Below, one piece after another: positions 8,320 through 18,032 of a DNA stretch of 64,000 nucleotides. This DNA is from UBA8337 sp038143435 (GTDB taxonomy: Bacteria > Pseudomonadota > Alphaproteobacteria > RS24), in assembly GCA_038143435.1 (NCBI GenBank), contig JAYQLX010000006.1, positions 1 to 64,000 on the forward strand. Reading direction: 5' to 3'. The stretch's first letter is position 1. Every line of letters begins with the position of its first letter. The position numbers and the translations under genes are program-made. The notes beneath the pieces were generated by a model. It was not told where the DNA came from, did no database searches, and saw only the letters and a program-made list of their open reading frames with translations.

Positions 8320-9013
8320 CATTCGGAACGGACATTAATTCAGTCGCATTGGCGGGTTTCACAGATCCGCCATAAAGAATACGCATTTTCGCGCCTTCAT
8401 CGCCGAAACGGCGCATCAGAGCTTTGCGCAATGCGGTGTGAACTTCTTCAACCTGCGCGACCGTCGGGGTCAATCCCGAACCGATGGCCCAAACCGGCTC
8501 ATAGGCAATTACCGTGTTTTTGGCCGTGCATACGGCAGGCAAAGAACCACGCAATTGCGCTTGCACGATTTTCAGTGTTTCGCCCGCTTTGCGCTGCTTT
8601 AGGCTTTCACCAACGCACATAATAGCCATCAAACCGGCGCGATGTGCGGCGTCCACTTTGGCGCGCACCGCCTTATCCCTCTCGCCGTAATCGGCGCGGC
8701 GTTCAGAATGGCCGACGATCACCGCCTTTGCACCGGCATCTTTCAGCATATCAGCAGAAATATCGCCGGTATGCGCGCCTTCAATATCGGCATGGCAATC
8801 TTGCCCGCCCAGCGCAACGCCTTTCGGCTTCAAAGCAGCCATACGTGATAACAATGTCGCTGGCGGGCAAATCATGACATCGGCGCTCGGCTTTTTGCGA
8901 TTAATAGCGCTTGCCAGCTTGCGCACTTCCCCAAGCTGTTTGCCGGTGCCGTTCATTTTCCAATTACCGGCCACAAGCGCTTTGATTTTTGGGGTCGATT
9001 GCCGCTTCGCCAT
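8246..9013 (-). CDS. tpiA: Triosephosphate isomerase
   Basis: Interconverts dihydroxyacetone phosphate and glyceraldehyde 3-phosphate. The 255-residue protein shows NWKMNG (Lys in the active site), GHSERR (catalytic His), AYEPVWAIGSG (catalytic Glu) and the phosphate-gripping YGGSVK. The frame extends upstream to 9070, but the ATG at 9013 is preceded by GGGAGAAAAAC and is the better start. Ends in TAG. Divergent from the PpiD-like gene. Confidence 0.96.
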   Translation of the reverse strand: MAKRQSTPKIKALVAGNWKMNGTGKQLGEVRKLASAINRKKPSADVMICPPATLLSRMAALKPKGVALGGQDCHADIEGAHTGDISADMLKDAGAKAVIVGHSERRADYGERDKAVRAKVDAAHRAGLMAIMCVGESLKQRKAGETLKIVQAQLRGSLPAVCTAKNTVIAYEPVWAIGSGLTPTVAQVEEVHTALRKALMRRFGDEGAKMRILYGGSVKPANATELMSVPNVNGALVGGASLTAKDFYGILTAYC

Positions 9014-9136
9014 GTTTTTCTCCCGGAATTCAATCTGTGCCTGTTTACCGTGTTCACCCGCTTGCGACAAGCGGCACAGCGCACTATGATGCCGCCGAAT
9101 TATAGCGGCGAATTCCGCCAGAAAGCGAAAGATATT

Positions 9137-11031
9137 ATGCTTAAATTCCTGCGCAGCAAAGCTAGCGGTGTGCTCGGCATTCTTCTCATTGGCCTGCTTG
9201 TAATTGCATTCGGCCTCTGGGGTGTTGCCGATACTTTTACCGGCTTTTCAAACAGTGTGATTGCCTCGGTCGGTGATAGGAAGATTGAGCGGCAAGAATT
9301 TCAAGTGCGTTATGTGCAAGCGACGCGCGATTTTTCGCGCCAATTGGGCACCACGCTTTCGGCTGCCGATGCTGCCAATCTCGGCATCACCCAACAAGTT
9401 CTCATCAATATGATGGGCAGCGCCGCTTTATATGAGGCAGCGGATGATTTGGGCTTGGGCTTTAGCGATGATGCGATTGCGCAAAGCATTTTGGCAGACC
9501 CAAGCTTTGCGGGCGTAAACGGACAATTTGACGAGCCGACCTTTCGCGCCGTGCTGTCGCAAAACGGGTTGAACGAGAAATTATTTGTTGAAGACCAACG
9601 CCGTTTCCACATCACCAATCAATTGACCGATGCCAGCATTGACCGCGGTTTGGTTCCCAAATTGTTGATCGAAAACCTGTACAAACATTTTCTTGAACGA
9701 CGCATCGCCAATTATATGATTTTGACCTCGAACAAACCGACGAAACCGGCGAGCCGACAGATGAAGAATTGAAACTTTCTTCAATGAGACGAAGCTGCGC
9801 TTTGCCCAGCCGGAAACCCGCTCCGGTCATGCTTTGGTGGTATCGCCGGCCCGCTTCGCCGAACTCATCACCATCGACCGCGCCAGCTTGGAAGAAGAAT
9901 ATGAATTGTCGATGAGCGACTTCACAGTGGAAGAAACCCGCAAAATCGACCAGCTCGTCCTGTCAGATGATACGGAAGCCGAAGAAGCCCGCAAGCTGAT
10001 TGGCGAAGGCGTGCCCTTTGTCGAAATCGTCGACGCCGTTGGCCAGACTTTAGACAATTCAGACCTCGGTGAGGTCAAGCGTGGCGACATGATTTCCGCC
10101 GATTTGGCCGAGATCGCCTTTGCAATGGAAAAAGACGAAGTCAGCGACGTGATTGAAGGGCCTTTGGGATATGTGGTGTTGCGCGTGCGCGATATTAAAC
10201 CCGGTTCCGTGCAACCGTTTGAAGCGGTGGAGGAGCAATTGCGCCAGCGCATGATTTATGACCGCGCTTTGGAAGACATGCTGGCTTTCACGGAAACCGT
10301 CGAAGACGAATTGGCAGGCGGCGAAACGCTTGAAAATATCGGCCAGCGTTTTGACCTCGATGTCATCAAAATCGACAATATTACGAATAATGGGAAATCC
10401 ATTGATGGCACGCAGCAAGTGATTGCTGGCGCGCTATGACCAATTGCCGACCCTGTTGTTTGACAGCGCAATCGGTGAAGATATTCCAATGCAGGAAATG
10501 GAAGACGGCACTTTTATTTGGCTGCGCCTGAATGAGATTACACCAACCATTGTGCCGCCGTTGAAGGATGTGCGCGAGGCCGTGCCGGCCGAATGGAAAG
10601 TCGATGAGCGCAGTAAATTGTTGCAAGCAATGGCCGAGCATATGGTCAAAGTCGGCAATGAGACCGGCAGCTTCAAGGCGGCAGCAGAGGGCTTCACGCG
10701 CAAGCCTTTGGTTTCTGAGCCGATGACGCGCCAAATCTCCAATGACACGTTTTCAGAAGAAGCCGTGACGCGGCTCTTTAATGTTGGAAAAGATGAATTT
10801 GCCTGGGCCGGGGTCGGCTTTGGCGGTGAGATTATCGTCATGCAAGTTGCCGACATCATCGAGGCTGAAGCAGGCGACAGCGCCGCCCGCGATATTATCT
10901 TTGAAGGCGAGCAGCGCAAATATCACGCAGATTTGACCAATCAATTTGTGCGCAGCTTGCAAGACAATTATGGCACTTCGATAAATGAACCCAATCTCAA
11001 TCTCGCGACGCGCGAATTGGTGACCCGATGA
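9137..11031 (+). CDS. PpiD/SurA-like periplasmic folding factor (frame-disrupted)
   Basis: Membrane-anchored peptidyl-prolyl isomerase of the PpiD/SurA_N family, helping outer-membrane proteins fold in the periplasm. It starts MLKFLRSKASG with one membrane span (about residues 12-35), then a SurA-like N-domain, a rotamase-like region (GYVVLRVRDIKPG) and a C-terminal helical part, about 630 residues. The coding frame changes near 9720, 9778 and 10427, and each time the protein continues directly in another frame, so base errors are likely. Usual alphaproteobacterial place between tpiA and trpE. Its stop overlaps the trpE start (ATGA). Confidence 0.82.
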
Positions 11032-12542
11032 CAACAGCTACGCCGGACCGCGCAGCCTTTGCCGCGGCCTATGCTGACGGCACGGCACAGCTTGTCTGGA
11101 CAGAGTTGATTGCCGACTTGGAGACGCCAGTTGCCGCTTATCTGAAACTTATCAGGCGGTGAGGACTTCAGCTTTCTTTTGGAGTCGGTGGAAGACGGCG
11201 ATATTCGCGGGCGCTATTCGATGATTGGCCTCGCCCCTGACTTGCTGTTTCGCGTCAGCGACGGGCAGCCTGAAATCAACCGCTCAGCCCAAGACAATCT
11301 CGACAGTTTCGAAGCAATGGACGGCGCACCATTAGATGCCTTGCGTATCGTTTTGGCGGAGTCCCGCCTCGATGTGCCGGAAGGACTCGCGCCCATGTCG
11401 GCCGGCGTATTCGGCTATATGGCCTATGACATGGTGCGTCATATGGAAGATTTGCCCGACAGCAATCCTGATGTCATGCAAGTGCCGGACTGCCTGTTTA
11501 TGCGCCCGACGCTCATCGCCGTATTTGACAGCGTGACAGACAATATCCGCTTGGTAACCGCCGTGCGCCCCGACGCGACTCTCAGCCGATGAGGCTTATG
11601 ATAATGCGCTGGCACGGCTTGAAGCGGCGGAAGAGAAACTGCGCACGGCCCTGCCCGATGCGCCTATTTCCCCACCGAATGAATTTGCCGCACCGCAATC
11701 AAATATGAGCCAAGACGCTTATTTCGACATGGTTGAAAAAGGCAAAGAATATATCGAAGCGGGTGACGTGTTTCAGGTGGTGTTGAGCCAGCGCTTCAAT
11801 ATAGATTTCGACCTGCCGCCATTCGATCTTTATCGCTCGCTGCGCCGCGTCAACCCATCGCCTTATCTGTTCTTTTTGAATATGCGCGATTTCGCCGTTG
11901 TCGGCTCCAGCCCCGAAGTCTTGGTCGGTGTAAAAGACCGCGACGTAAACATTCGCCCGATTGCCGGAACGCGCAAGCGCGGCGCAAGCCTGGCTGAAGA
12001 TGAAGCCATCAGCTCCGAGCTTTTGGCCGATGAAAAAGAACGCGCCGAGCATCTCATGTTGCTCGATTTGGGACGAAATGATGTCGGTCGTGTGTCGGAA
12101 ATCGGTTCAGTCAATGTAAAATGTCGCTTTCGGTCTGCAAAAGACCTCGCACCTTATTCATATTGTCTCTGACGTAACCGGCACATTGCGCGAAGACCTT
12201 GATGAAATTGACGCGCTGGTGGCAGGCTTTCCCGCCGGCACGGTTTCGGGCGCGCCGAAAATTCGCGCGATGGAAATTATTGATGAATTGGAACCCGAGC
12301 GGCGCGGCATTTATTCCGGCTGCGTCGGTTATTTCTCCGCCAATGGCGATATGGATACCTGCATTGCCCTGCGCACCGCTGTGGTGAAAGACAATAAGCT
12401 CTATGTGCAAGCCGGTGGCGGCGTGGTCTATGATTCAACGCCGCAATATGAATATGATGAAACGGTGAACAAAGCCGCCGCCCTGTTTCGCGCAGCCGAA
12501 ATTGCGCTGCAACTGGCGGCTGAGAGAAAGAACCGCCCCTAA
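11028..12542 (+). CDS. trpE: Anthranilate synthase component I (frame-disrupted)
   Basis: TrpE makes anthranilate from chorismate, with ammonia from TrpG, as the first step of tryptophan synthesis. The start ATG overlaps the preceding stop. SFLLESVEDG is the tryptophan feedback site; PSPYLFFL, IAGTRKRG and LLDLGRND are chorismate-binding motifs; AGTVSGAPKIRAMEII lies near the C-terminus. About 504 residues, normal length. Frame breaks occur near 11150, 11588 and 12125-12140, each bridged by continuing homology. No leader peptide or attenuator fits, because the gene is translationally coupled to the gene before it. Confidence 0.9.
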
Positions 12543-13159
12543 TGCTGACGCTTATCGACAATTATGACGGCTTCACCTTCAATCTGGTGCAATTCCTCGG
12601 TGATTTAGGCGCCGATTGTCAGGTTGTGCGCAATGATAAGGCAACGCCGGAAGACATTCTCGCAGCCAAGCCGCAGGCGATTATTCTGTCGCCCGGCCCG
12701 TGCGACCCCGACAAGGCCGGTATTTGCCTCGACCTGATTAAAGCCGCACCGGAAGATATGCCGATATTCGGCGTCTGCCTCGGTCACCAATGTATCGGGC
12801 AGGCCTTTGGCGGCGAGATTGTGCGGGCTGAGAAAATCATGCACGGCAAGCTGAGCCATATTCTTCATGGCGGCGACGGGGTGTTTGATGGCTTGCCCGA
12901 CCCGCTCACTGTCACGCGCTATCACTCTCTGGTCATTGCGCCTGACAGCATGCCCGATTGTTTAGACATTGCGGCGCAAACCGATGACGGTATTATTATG
13001 GCGGTGAAACATAAATCGCGGCCCGTTTATGGCGTGCAGTTTCACCCCGAAAGCATTGCCACCGCGCATGGACATAAATTACTCGGCAATTTTTTACAGA
13101 CCGCCGGTATGAATGTGGCGGCAGACATTGCCCCGCAACATTTGAGTTTGGAGGTCTAG
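12542..13159 (+). CDS. trpG: Anthranilate synthase glutaminase component
   Basis: TrpG releases ammonia from glutamine for TrpE. The 205-residue class I glutamine amidotransferase has the oxyanion strand LSPGPCDP, the nucleophile Cys in GVCLGHQ and the His/Glu pair in VQFHPESIA. The start overlaps the trpE stop as TAATG, so it is translationally coupled. The frame is intact. It ends in TAG directly before the trpD ATG. Confidence 0.96.
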   Translation: MLTLIDNYDGFTFNLVQFLGDLGADCQVVRNDKATPEDILAAKPQAIILSPGPCDPDKAGICLDLIKAAPEDMPIFGVCLGHQCIGQAFGGEIVRAEKIMHGKLSHILHGGDGVFDGLPDPLTVTRYHSLVIAPDSMPDCLDIAAQTDDGIIMAVKHKSRPVYGVQFHPESIATAHGHKLLGNFLQTAGMNVAADIAPQHLSLEV

Positions 13160-14197
13160 ATGGACGCGCAGCCCGATAAATTGAAAGCGACACTCGGCAT
13201 TTTATCCGAAGGCCGCGCCCTATCGGGTGCTGAGGCCACAAAAGCCTTTGAAATCATTTTGAACGGCGAAGCCACGCCTTCGCAAATCGGGGCCTTTCTC
13301 TCCGCTTTGCGTGTGCGCGGCGAGACGGTGGACGAAATCGCCGCCGGTGTCAGCGTCATGCGCGCCAATGCGCTGAAGGTAAAAGTGCCGACCCATGTGC
13401 TGGACACATGCGGCACGGGTGGCGATGGCAGCGGCAGCTATAATATCTCGACCGCCGTCGCACTCGTTGCTGCGGCTTGCGGTGCCTATGTCGCCAAACA
13501 CGGCAACCGTGCCCTCAGTTCAAAATCCGGTTCATCAGAAGTTTTGGAATCGCTTGGTGTGAAATTGGCATTGTCACCCGCCGCGCTGGAGCAATGCATT
13601 AATGATGTCGGCATCGGCTTTCTGTTCGCCCCCAATCACCATTCCGCCATGCGCCATGTCGGCCCGTCGCGGCAAGAATTGGGTTTCCGCACCATTTTCA
13701 ATCTGCTCGGCCCGCTTTCCAATCCGGCCGGTGCCAACCGCCAATTGCTCGGCGTGTTTGCCAAAGAATGGGTTGAGCCGCTGGCCAATGTTTTGAAGAA
13801 ACTCGGCTCTGAGCGCGCTTGGGTGGTGCACGGCTCTGACGGCATGGACGAATTGACAACCACCGGCCCCAGCACGGTCGCAGAATTACGCAAGGGCGAA
13901 ATCAGCGTATTTGAAGTGACGCCGGAAGACGCCGGACTGCCCCGCGCCAAGCCGGAAGATTTGGCGGGCGGCACGCCGGACGAAAACGCGGCCGCCATGA
14001 CCGCCCTGCTTGATGGCGAGGCCGGTGCCTATCGCGATATTGTTTTGCTCAACACGGCCGCCGCGCTGATGGTGTGCAATAAGGCCGAAAGCCTGAAAGA
14101 AGGTGCCGAGATGGCGGCGCTCGCCATTGATGATGGCGGCGCAAAAGCGGTGCTGGCCAATCTGGTCGCAACAACACAAAAACTGGCCGATGCATGA
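13160..14197 (+). CDS. trpD: Anthranilate phosphoribosyltransferase
   Basis: TrpD joins anthranilate to phosphoribosyl pyrophosphate, the second committed step to tryptophan. The 345-residue frame is intact and shows the PRPP-binding DTCGTGGDGSGSYNIST and KHGNRALSSKSGSSEVLE. A strong GGAGG precedes the ATG, which follows the trpG stop with no gap. The 3' end overlaps trpC by four bases (ATGA). Confidence 0.97.
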   Translation: MDAQPDKLKATLGILSEGRALSGAEATKAFEIILNGEATPSQIGAFLSALRVRGETVDEIAAGVSVMRANALKVKVPTHVLDTCGTGGDGSGSYNISTAVALVAAACGAYVAKHGNRALSSKSGSSEVLESLGVKLALSPAALEQCINDVGIGFLFAPNHHSAMRHVGPSRQELGFRTIFNLLGPLSNPAGANRQLLGVFAKEWVEPLANVLKKLGSERAWVVHGSDGMDELTTTGPSTVAELRKGEISVFEVTPEDAGLPRAKPEDLAGGTPDENAAAMTALLDGEAGAYRDIVLLNTAAALMVCNKAESLKEGAEMAALAIDDGGAKAVLANLVATTQKLADA

Positions 14198-14985
14198 GCG
14201 ACATTCTCACCAAAATTACCGCCTATAAGCTGGACGAAATAGCCGCTGCAAAAGCGGCGCTTCCTCTGGCTGATGTTGAAGAGGCGGCAAAAGCCGCCGA
14301 TGCGCCGCGTGGGTTTTTGCGCGCATTGGAAGCCAAGCGCGATGCCGGTCAAGCCGCTTTAATTGCCGAGATAAAAAAGGCGTCGCCGTCAAAAGGGCTT
14401 ATTCGTGAAGACTTCAACCCGCCGCTGATTGCACAAGCCTATGCGCAAGGCGGCGCGGCCTGTTTATCGGTTCTCACTGATGCGCCAAGCTTTCAGGGCG
14501 CGCCCGAATATCTGGTCGCGGCGCGCGCGGCTTGCGCCCTGCCCGTGCTGCGCAAAGACTTTATGTATGACACATATCAAGTGGCCGAAGCGCGCAGCTG
14601 GGGTGGCGACGCCATTCTCATCATCATGGCGGCAGTGAGTGACGCGCAGGCGCAGGAGCTTTATGCAGCGGCGACACAGTTCGGCATGGATACGCTGTTT
14701 GAAGTGCATGATGCCGATGAGTTGGAACGTGCCTTGACGCTGAAACCGAAATTGCTCGGCATTAATAATCGTGATTTACGGACATTTGAGACCACGCTGG
14801 ACAACACCCGCGCGCTGATGGCGCAAACACCCGATGATATTTTGCTGGTCAGCGAAAGCGGCATTGCTTCGAATAATGATGTGCGCGATTTAATGGCTGA
14901 CGGTATTCCGGCCTTTTTGGTTGGTGAAAGCTTGATTCGCCAGGACGATGTCGAAGCGGCGACAAAAAAACTTATCGAATCATAA
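14194..14985 (+). CDS. trpC: Indole-3-glycerol phosphate synthase
   Basis: TrpC closes the indole ring from carboxyphenylamino-deoxyribulose phosphate. The 263-residue TIM barrel shows IAEIKKASPSKG (catalytic Lys), LRKDFMYDTYQVAEAR and LLVSESGI. It is the separate, monofunctional form, not fused to trpF. Last gene of trpEGDC. In many relatives moaC and moeA follow; here lexA comes next after 74 bases. Confidence 0.96.
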   Translation: MSDILTKITAYKLDEIAAAKAALPLADVEEAAKAADAPRGFLRALEAKRDAGQAALIAEIKKASPSKGLIREDFNPPLIAQAYAQGGAACLSVLTDAPSFQGAPEYLVAARAACALPVLRKDFMYDTYQVAEARSWGGDAILIIMAAVSDAQAQELYAAATQFGMDTLFEVHDADELERALTLKPKLLGINNRDLRTFETTLDNTRALMAQTPDDILLVSESGIASNNDVRDLMADGIPAFLVGESLIRQDDVEAATKKLIES

Positions 14986-14994
14986 AAAACGCTG

Positions 14995-15044
14995 TTGCAG
15001 CAAAAAACGAATAAAAGTAGAACATAAGAGTTAGCGATTCGTTC
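14995..15044 (+). promoter_or_regulatory. lexA promoter and putative LexA operator
   Basis: A -35-like TTGCAG (14995-15000) and TAGAAC (15018-15023) are 17 bases apart. Downstream, GTTA-N7-GTTC at 15030-15044 matches the alphaproteobacterial LexA box GTTC-N7-GTTC in seven of eight fixed positions. It lies 15 bases before the lexA start, as expected for self-repression. A perfect copy of the box occurs at 37196-37210. Confidence 0.6.
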
Positions 15045-15059
15045 TTATCGGAGGGACCC

Positions 15060-15734
15060 ATGCTCACCAAGAAGCAATACGAGCTTTTGCTGTTTATCAA
15101 TGAGCGTCTGAAAGAGACAGGTGTGTCTCCCAGTTTTGATGAAATGAAGGAAGCGCTGAATCTGAAATCCAAATCAGGCATTCACCGCCTCATCACCGCT
15201 TTGGAAGAACGCGGCTTTATCAAGCGCCTCGCCCATCGTGCGCGTGCGCTGGAAGTGGTGAAACTGCCCGACACGATGGCCAGCAGCATGTCTGCGCCGA
15301 CACGCCACGCGCCCTCGGCGGCTAACGCCCCGCAAGCGGCCAATGATGATAATGCGGTCACGGTTTCCATAATGGGTCGCATCGCCGCCGGTACACCGAT
15401 TGAAGCGTTGCAAGAAGAGGTCAATCAAATCTCTGTGCCGATTGAAATGATGCGCTCCGGCGATCACTACGCTTTGGAAGTGCATGGCGATTCAATGATT
15501 GATGCCGGTATTTTTGATGGTGACACGGCGATTATTCAAAGTGGTGCCACAGCCGATAATGGCGAGATTGTCGTTGCGCTGGTCGAAGGCCATGAAGCCA
15601 CGCTGAAGCGCTTGCGCCGCAAAGGCGAAATGATTGCGCTGGAAGCCGCCAATCCGGCTTATGAAACACGTATTTTCCGCGCCGACCAAGTGCGGGTGCA
15701 AGGTCGCCTTGTCGGCCTGATGCGTAAGTACTAA
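15060..15734 (+). CDS. lexA: SOS repressor LexA
   Basis: LexA represses DNA-damage genes and cleaves itself when stimulated by RecA. The 224-residue protein has an N-terminal winged helix (LTKKQYELLLFI to KRLAHRARALEVV), a linker of about 40 residues, the Ala-Gly cleavage site in RIAAGTP, the catalytic Ser in VHGDSMIDAG and the catalytic Lys in VEGHEATLKRL. GGAGGG precedes the ATG. Its operator is probably the box at 15030-15044, and the small gene at 37068-37169 is a candidate regulon member. Confidence 0.96.
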   Translation: MLTKKQYELLLFINERLKETGVSPSFDEMKEALNLKSKSGIHRLITALEERGFIKRLAHRARALEVVKLPDTMASSMSAPTRHAPSAANAPQAANDDNAVTVSIMGRIAAGTPIEALQEEVNQISVPIEMMRSGDHYALEVHGDSMIDAGIFDGDTAIIQSGATADNGEIVVALVEGHEATLKRLRRKGEMIALEAANPAYETRIFRADQVRVQGRLVGLMRKY

Positions 15735-15756
15735 TCCCGCTGCCATAATCTGTTAT

Positions 15757-16262
15757 TCAAACGCTTCCTGCAGCTGTCCCCAATTTCACTTGTGAATTGC
15801 CAATGAAATCGAGTAATTGCGCGCGGCATGGATAACGCGCTTCGTCAAAAGGCATGACAATCACATCTGCCGTGCGGCACGATTGCGTCAATCCGCTGAG
15901 CCTATCGTGATAAGCGAATTCAATACCGCCTTTCAGCGTCAAACGACAATGCGGTCGGCAAGATATTTCCCGCATGCGCGCCATGATGACGCGCAGCCTG
16001 TCCAATCTGCATATTGCCCATGCCCGCGTCGTCGAGCAAAATGGCGAGGAAGAAAAGCAATTCATCATCCGTGCGCGCGACAATCAAAAGCGCTGCGCGG
16101 GCACCAATCGCGGTATCATGAGATGCCCGATGCCAGTCAAAGCCAGTGCAATAGGCAACAGCCCAAGCAAACGCCAGCACGGTGCACCAGACATAAAGTG
16201 GCGCGAAAGGCAAAGCCCAGTGTCGCCAACGGCGACATTATTGAAAAGGCGCTCATGCGCCG
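15757..16262 (-). pseudogene. comEC 3' remnant
   Basis: Conserved order puts a comEC gene of about 2 kb (competence channel protein) between lexA and gltX. Only about 0.5 kb of recognisable minus-strand code is left. The last part reads like the ComEC C-terminal tail, with GGIEFAYHDR, then a Cys followed by TADVIVMPF and a further Cys. Upstream fragments are hydrophobic but in shifting frames. No start, competence domain or metallo-beta-lactamase core is present. I read it as a deleted, decaying gene. Base errors may add to the broken frames, but cannot explain the missing three quarters. Confidence 0.5.
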
Positions 16263-16543
16263 GTCAGCGTTTAACCTCAAAAAGCGGCCACCGCGCTTTG
16301 CCAATATTAATCGATTTCCATGGGAAAATCCCGACACCGCTTGTAAGTCAAAATGAAGTAACATCAGCAAAAGCAAGTACAAAACCGCAAATCAAATCAC
16401 CAGAGAGAATTGACCGATATGCATTAGAGCGCTGCCGCAATTTGTGGTATCAGCTTAGAAAGTGACGCAGACCCCGCGCGAAGGCTAGCGACCTGATGGG
16501 GAATTGCTCGATTTATACACGCCATGCGCGATACAGGATGACC

Positions 16544-17938
16544 ATGACCGACACCAAACCCGTAACCCGCTTTGCCCCCTCGCCGACCGGCTTTCTGCAT
16601 ATTGGCGGCGCGCGCACGGCGTTGTTCAATTGGGCTTTTGCGCGTCATCATGGCGGCCGTTTTTTACTGCGCATTGAGGATACCGACCGCGCCCGCTCGA
16701 CGCAGGAAGCGATTGACGCCATTCTCGACGGCATGAACTGGCTCGGCCTTGATGCCGATGATGCGCCGATTTATCAGCACGCCAACGCGCCACGCCATAT
16801 TGAGATTGCTGAACAATTATTGGCCGATGGCCATGCCTATAAATGTTTTTGTACCGCTGAAGAAGTTGAGGCGATGCGCGAAAAGGCTCGCGCCGAAGGC
16901 AAGCCGCCACGCTATGACGGCACATGGCGTGACCGCGAAGCATCCGACGCACCCGCCAATACGCCCTTTGTGGTGCGCTTCAAAGCGCCGCAAAGCGGTG
17001 AAACGGTGATTGATGACCTGGTGCAGGGACGCATAGCCAACGCCAATGACCAATTTGATGATTTGATTTTACTGCGCTCTGACGGCACGCCGACCTATAT
17101 GCTGTCCGTCGTGGTTGATGACCATGATATGGCGGTTACGCATATTATTCGCGGCGATGACCATATGACCAATGCCGCCCGACAGGCGCAAATCTATGCC
17201 GCGCTCGGCTGGGATGTGCCGCAATTTGCGCATATACCGCTCATTCACGGGCCGGACGGCGCCAAACTGTCAAAGCGTCACGGCGCGCTCGGTGTCGAAG
17301 CCTATCGCGATATGGGCTATCTGCCGGAAGCGATGCGCAATTATTTGGCGCGCCTCGGCTGGAGCCACGGCGATGATGAAGTTTTCAGCACCGCGCAACT
17401 GATTGAATGGTTCGGCTTAGAAGCGATTGGCAAATCACCGGCGCGTTTCGATACGGAAAAACTCGATAATGTAAACGCACAGCACCTCAATATGGCCGGC
17501 GATGCGGCTTTGGTTGCTGAGACAGTAGCGCTCAATCCGGCGCTGGCCGATTTCGAGGCGCAACTGAGTGCCGCCATGCCGCTTTTGAAGGCGCGCGCCA
17601 CCCGTTTGCCCGACATTGCCGCCGATGCCGCATTTTTGGCGGCGCAACGACCGATTATTGTCGATGAAAAGCTGCAAAAGCACCTCAATGAAGAAACACG
17701 CCCACATTTACAGGCCCTTGCAACCGCTCTGGAAGCTCTCGACAGTTGGACGAGCGCTGAAATCGAGGCCGTAATCAAGGCCTATATGGACGATAATGAA
17801 TTGAAAATGGGCAAATTGGCCCCTGCTTTCCGCGCTTCTCTTGTTGGCAGCAGCCAATCACCGGGTATTTTTGACGTTCTGGCATTACTTGGCAAAAACG
17901 AAGCGTTACAGCGTTTGAACGACAAAATCGGCGCATAA
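16544..17938 (+). CDS. gltX: Glutamate-tRNA ligase
   Basis: Class I aminoacyl-tRNA synthetase that charges tRNA-Glu. The 464-residue protein has FAPSPTGFLHIGG (the HIGH-type motif) and KLSKRHG (the KMSKS-type motif), then the helical anticodon-binding domain. The frame is intact. ATG 16544 with AGG six bases upstream is chosen; ATG 16538 is also possible. The frame stays open upstream without a good ribosome site. Followed by gltA on the same strand. Confidence 0.95.
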   Translation: MTDTKPVTRFAPSPTGFLHIGGARTALFNWAFARHHGGRFLLRIEDTDRARSTQEAIDAILDGMNWLGLDADDAPIYQHANAPRHIEIAEQLLADGHAYKCFCTAEEVEAMREKARAEGKPPRYDGTWRDREASDAPANTPFVVRFKAPQSGETVIDDLVQGRIANANDQFDDLILLRSDGTPTYMLSVVVDDHDMAVTHIIRGDDHMTNAARQAQIYAALGWDVPQFAHIPLIHGPDGAKLSKRHGALGVEAYRDMGYLPEAMRNYLARLGWSHGDDEVFSTAQLIEWFGLEAIGKSPARFDTEKLDNVNAQHLNMAGDAALVAETVALNPALADFEAQLSAAMPLLKARATRLPDIAADAAFLAAQRPIIVDEKLQKHLNEETRPHLQALATALEALDSWTSAEIEAVIKAYMDDNELKMGKLAPAFRASLVGSSQSPGIFDVLALLGKNEALQRLNDKIGA

Positions 17939-18032
17939 ACCCGCTAAATCTGGCCGCTGGCGCTGGCTTGGCTTGGTTTTTTATGCTAAGACAGCCCCAA
18001 CAGTCCAGCAGTCAATAAGGAGCCCATGCAAG

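Noticed and set aside
10980..11030. Trp attenuator or leader peptide before trpE
   Set aside because: The trpE start overlaps the preceding gene's stop, so no leader fits. No Trp-codon cluster was seen.
17951..17983. Terminator after gltX
   Set aside because: Only a GC-rich stretch with a T6 run. No stem longer than four pairs could be formed.
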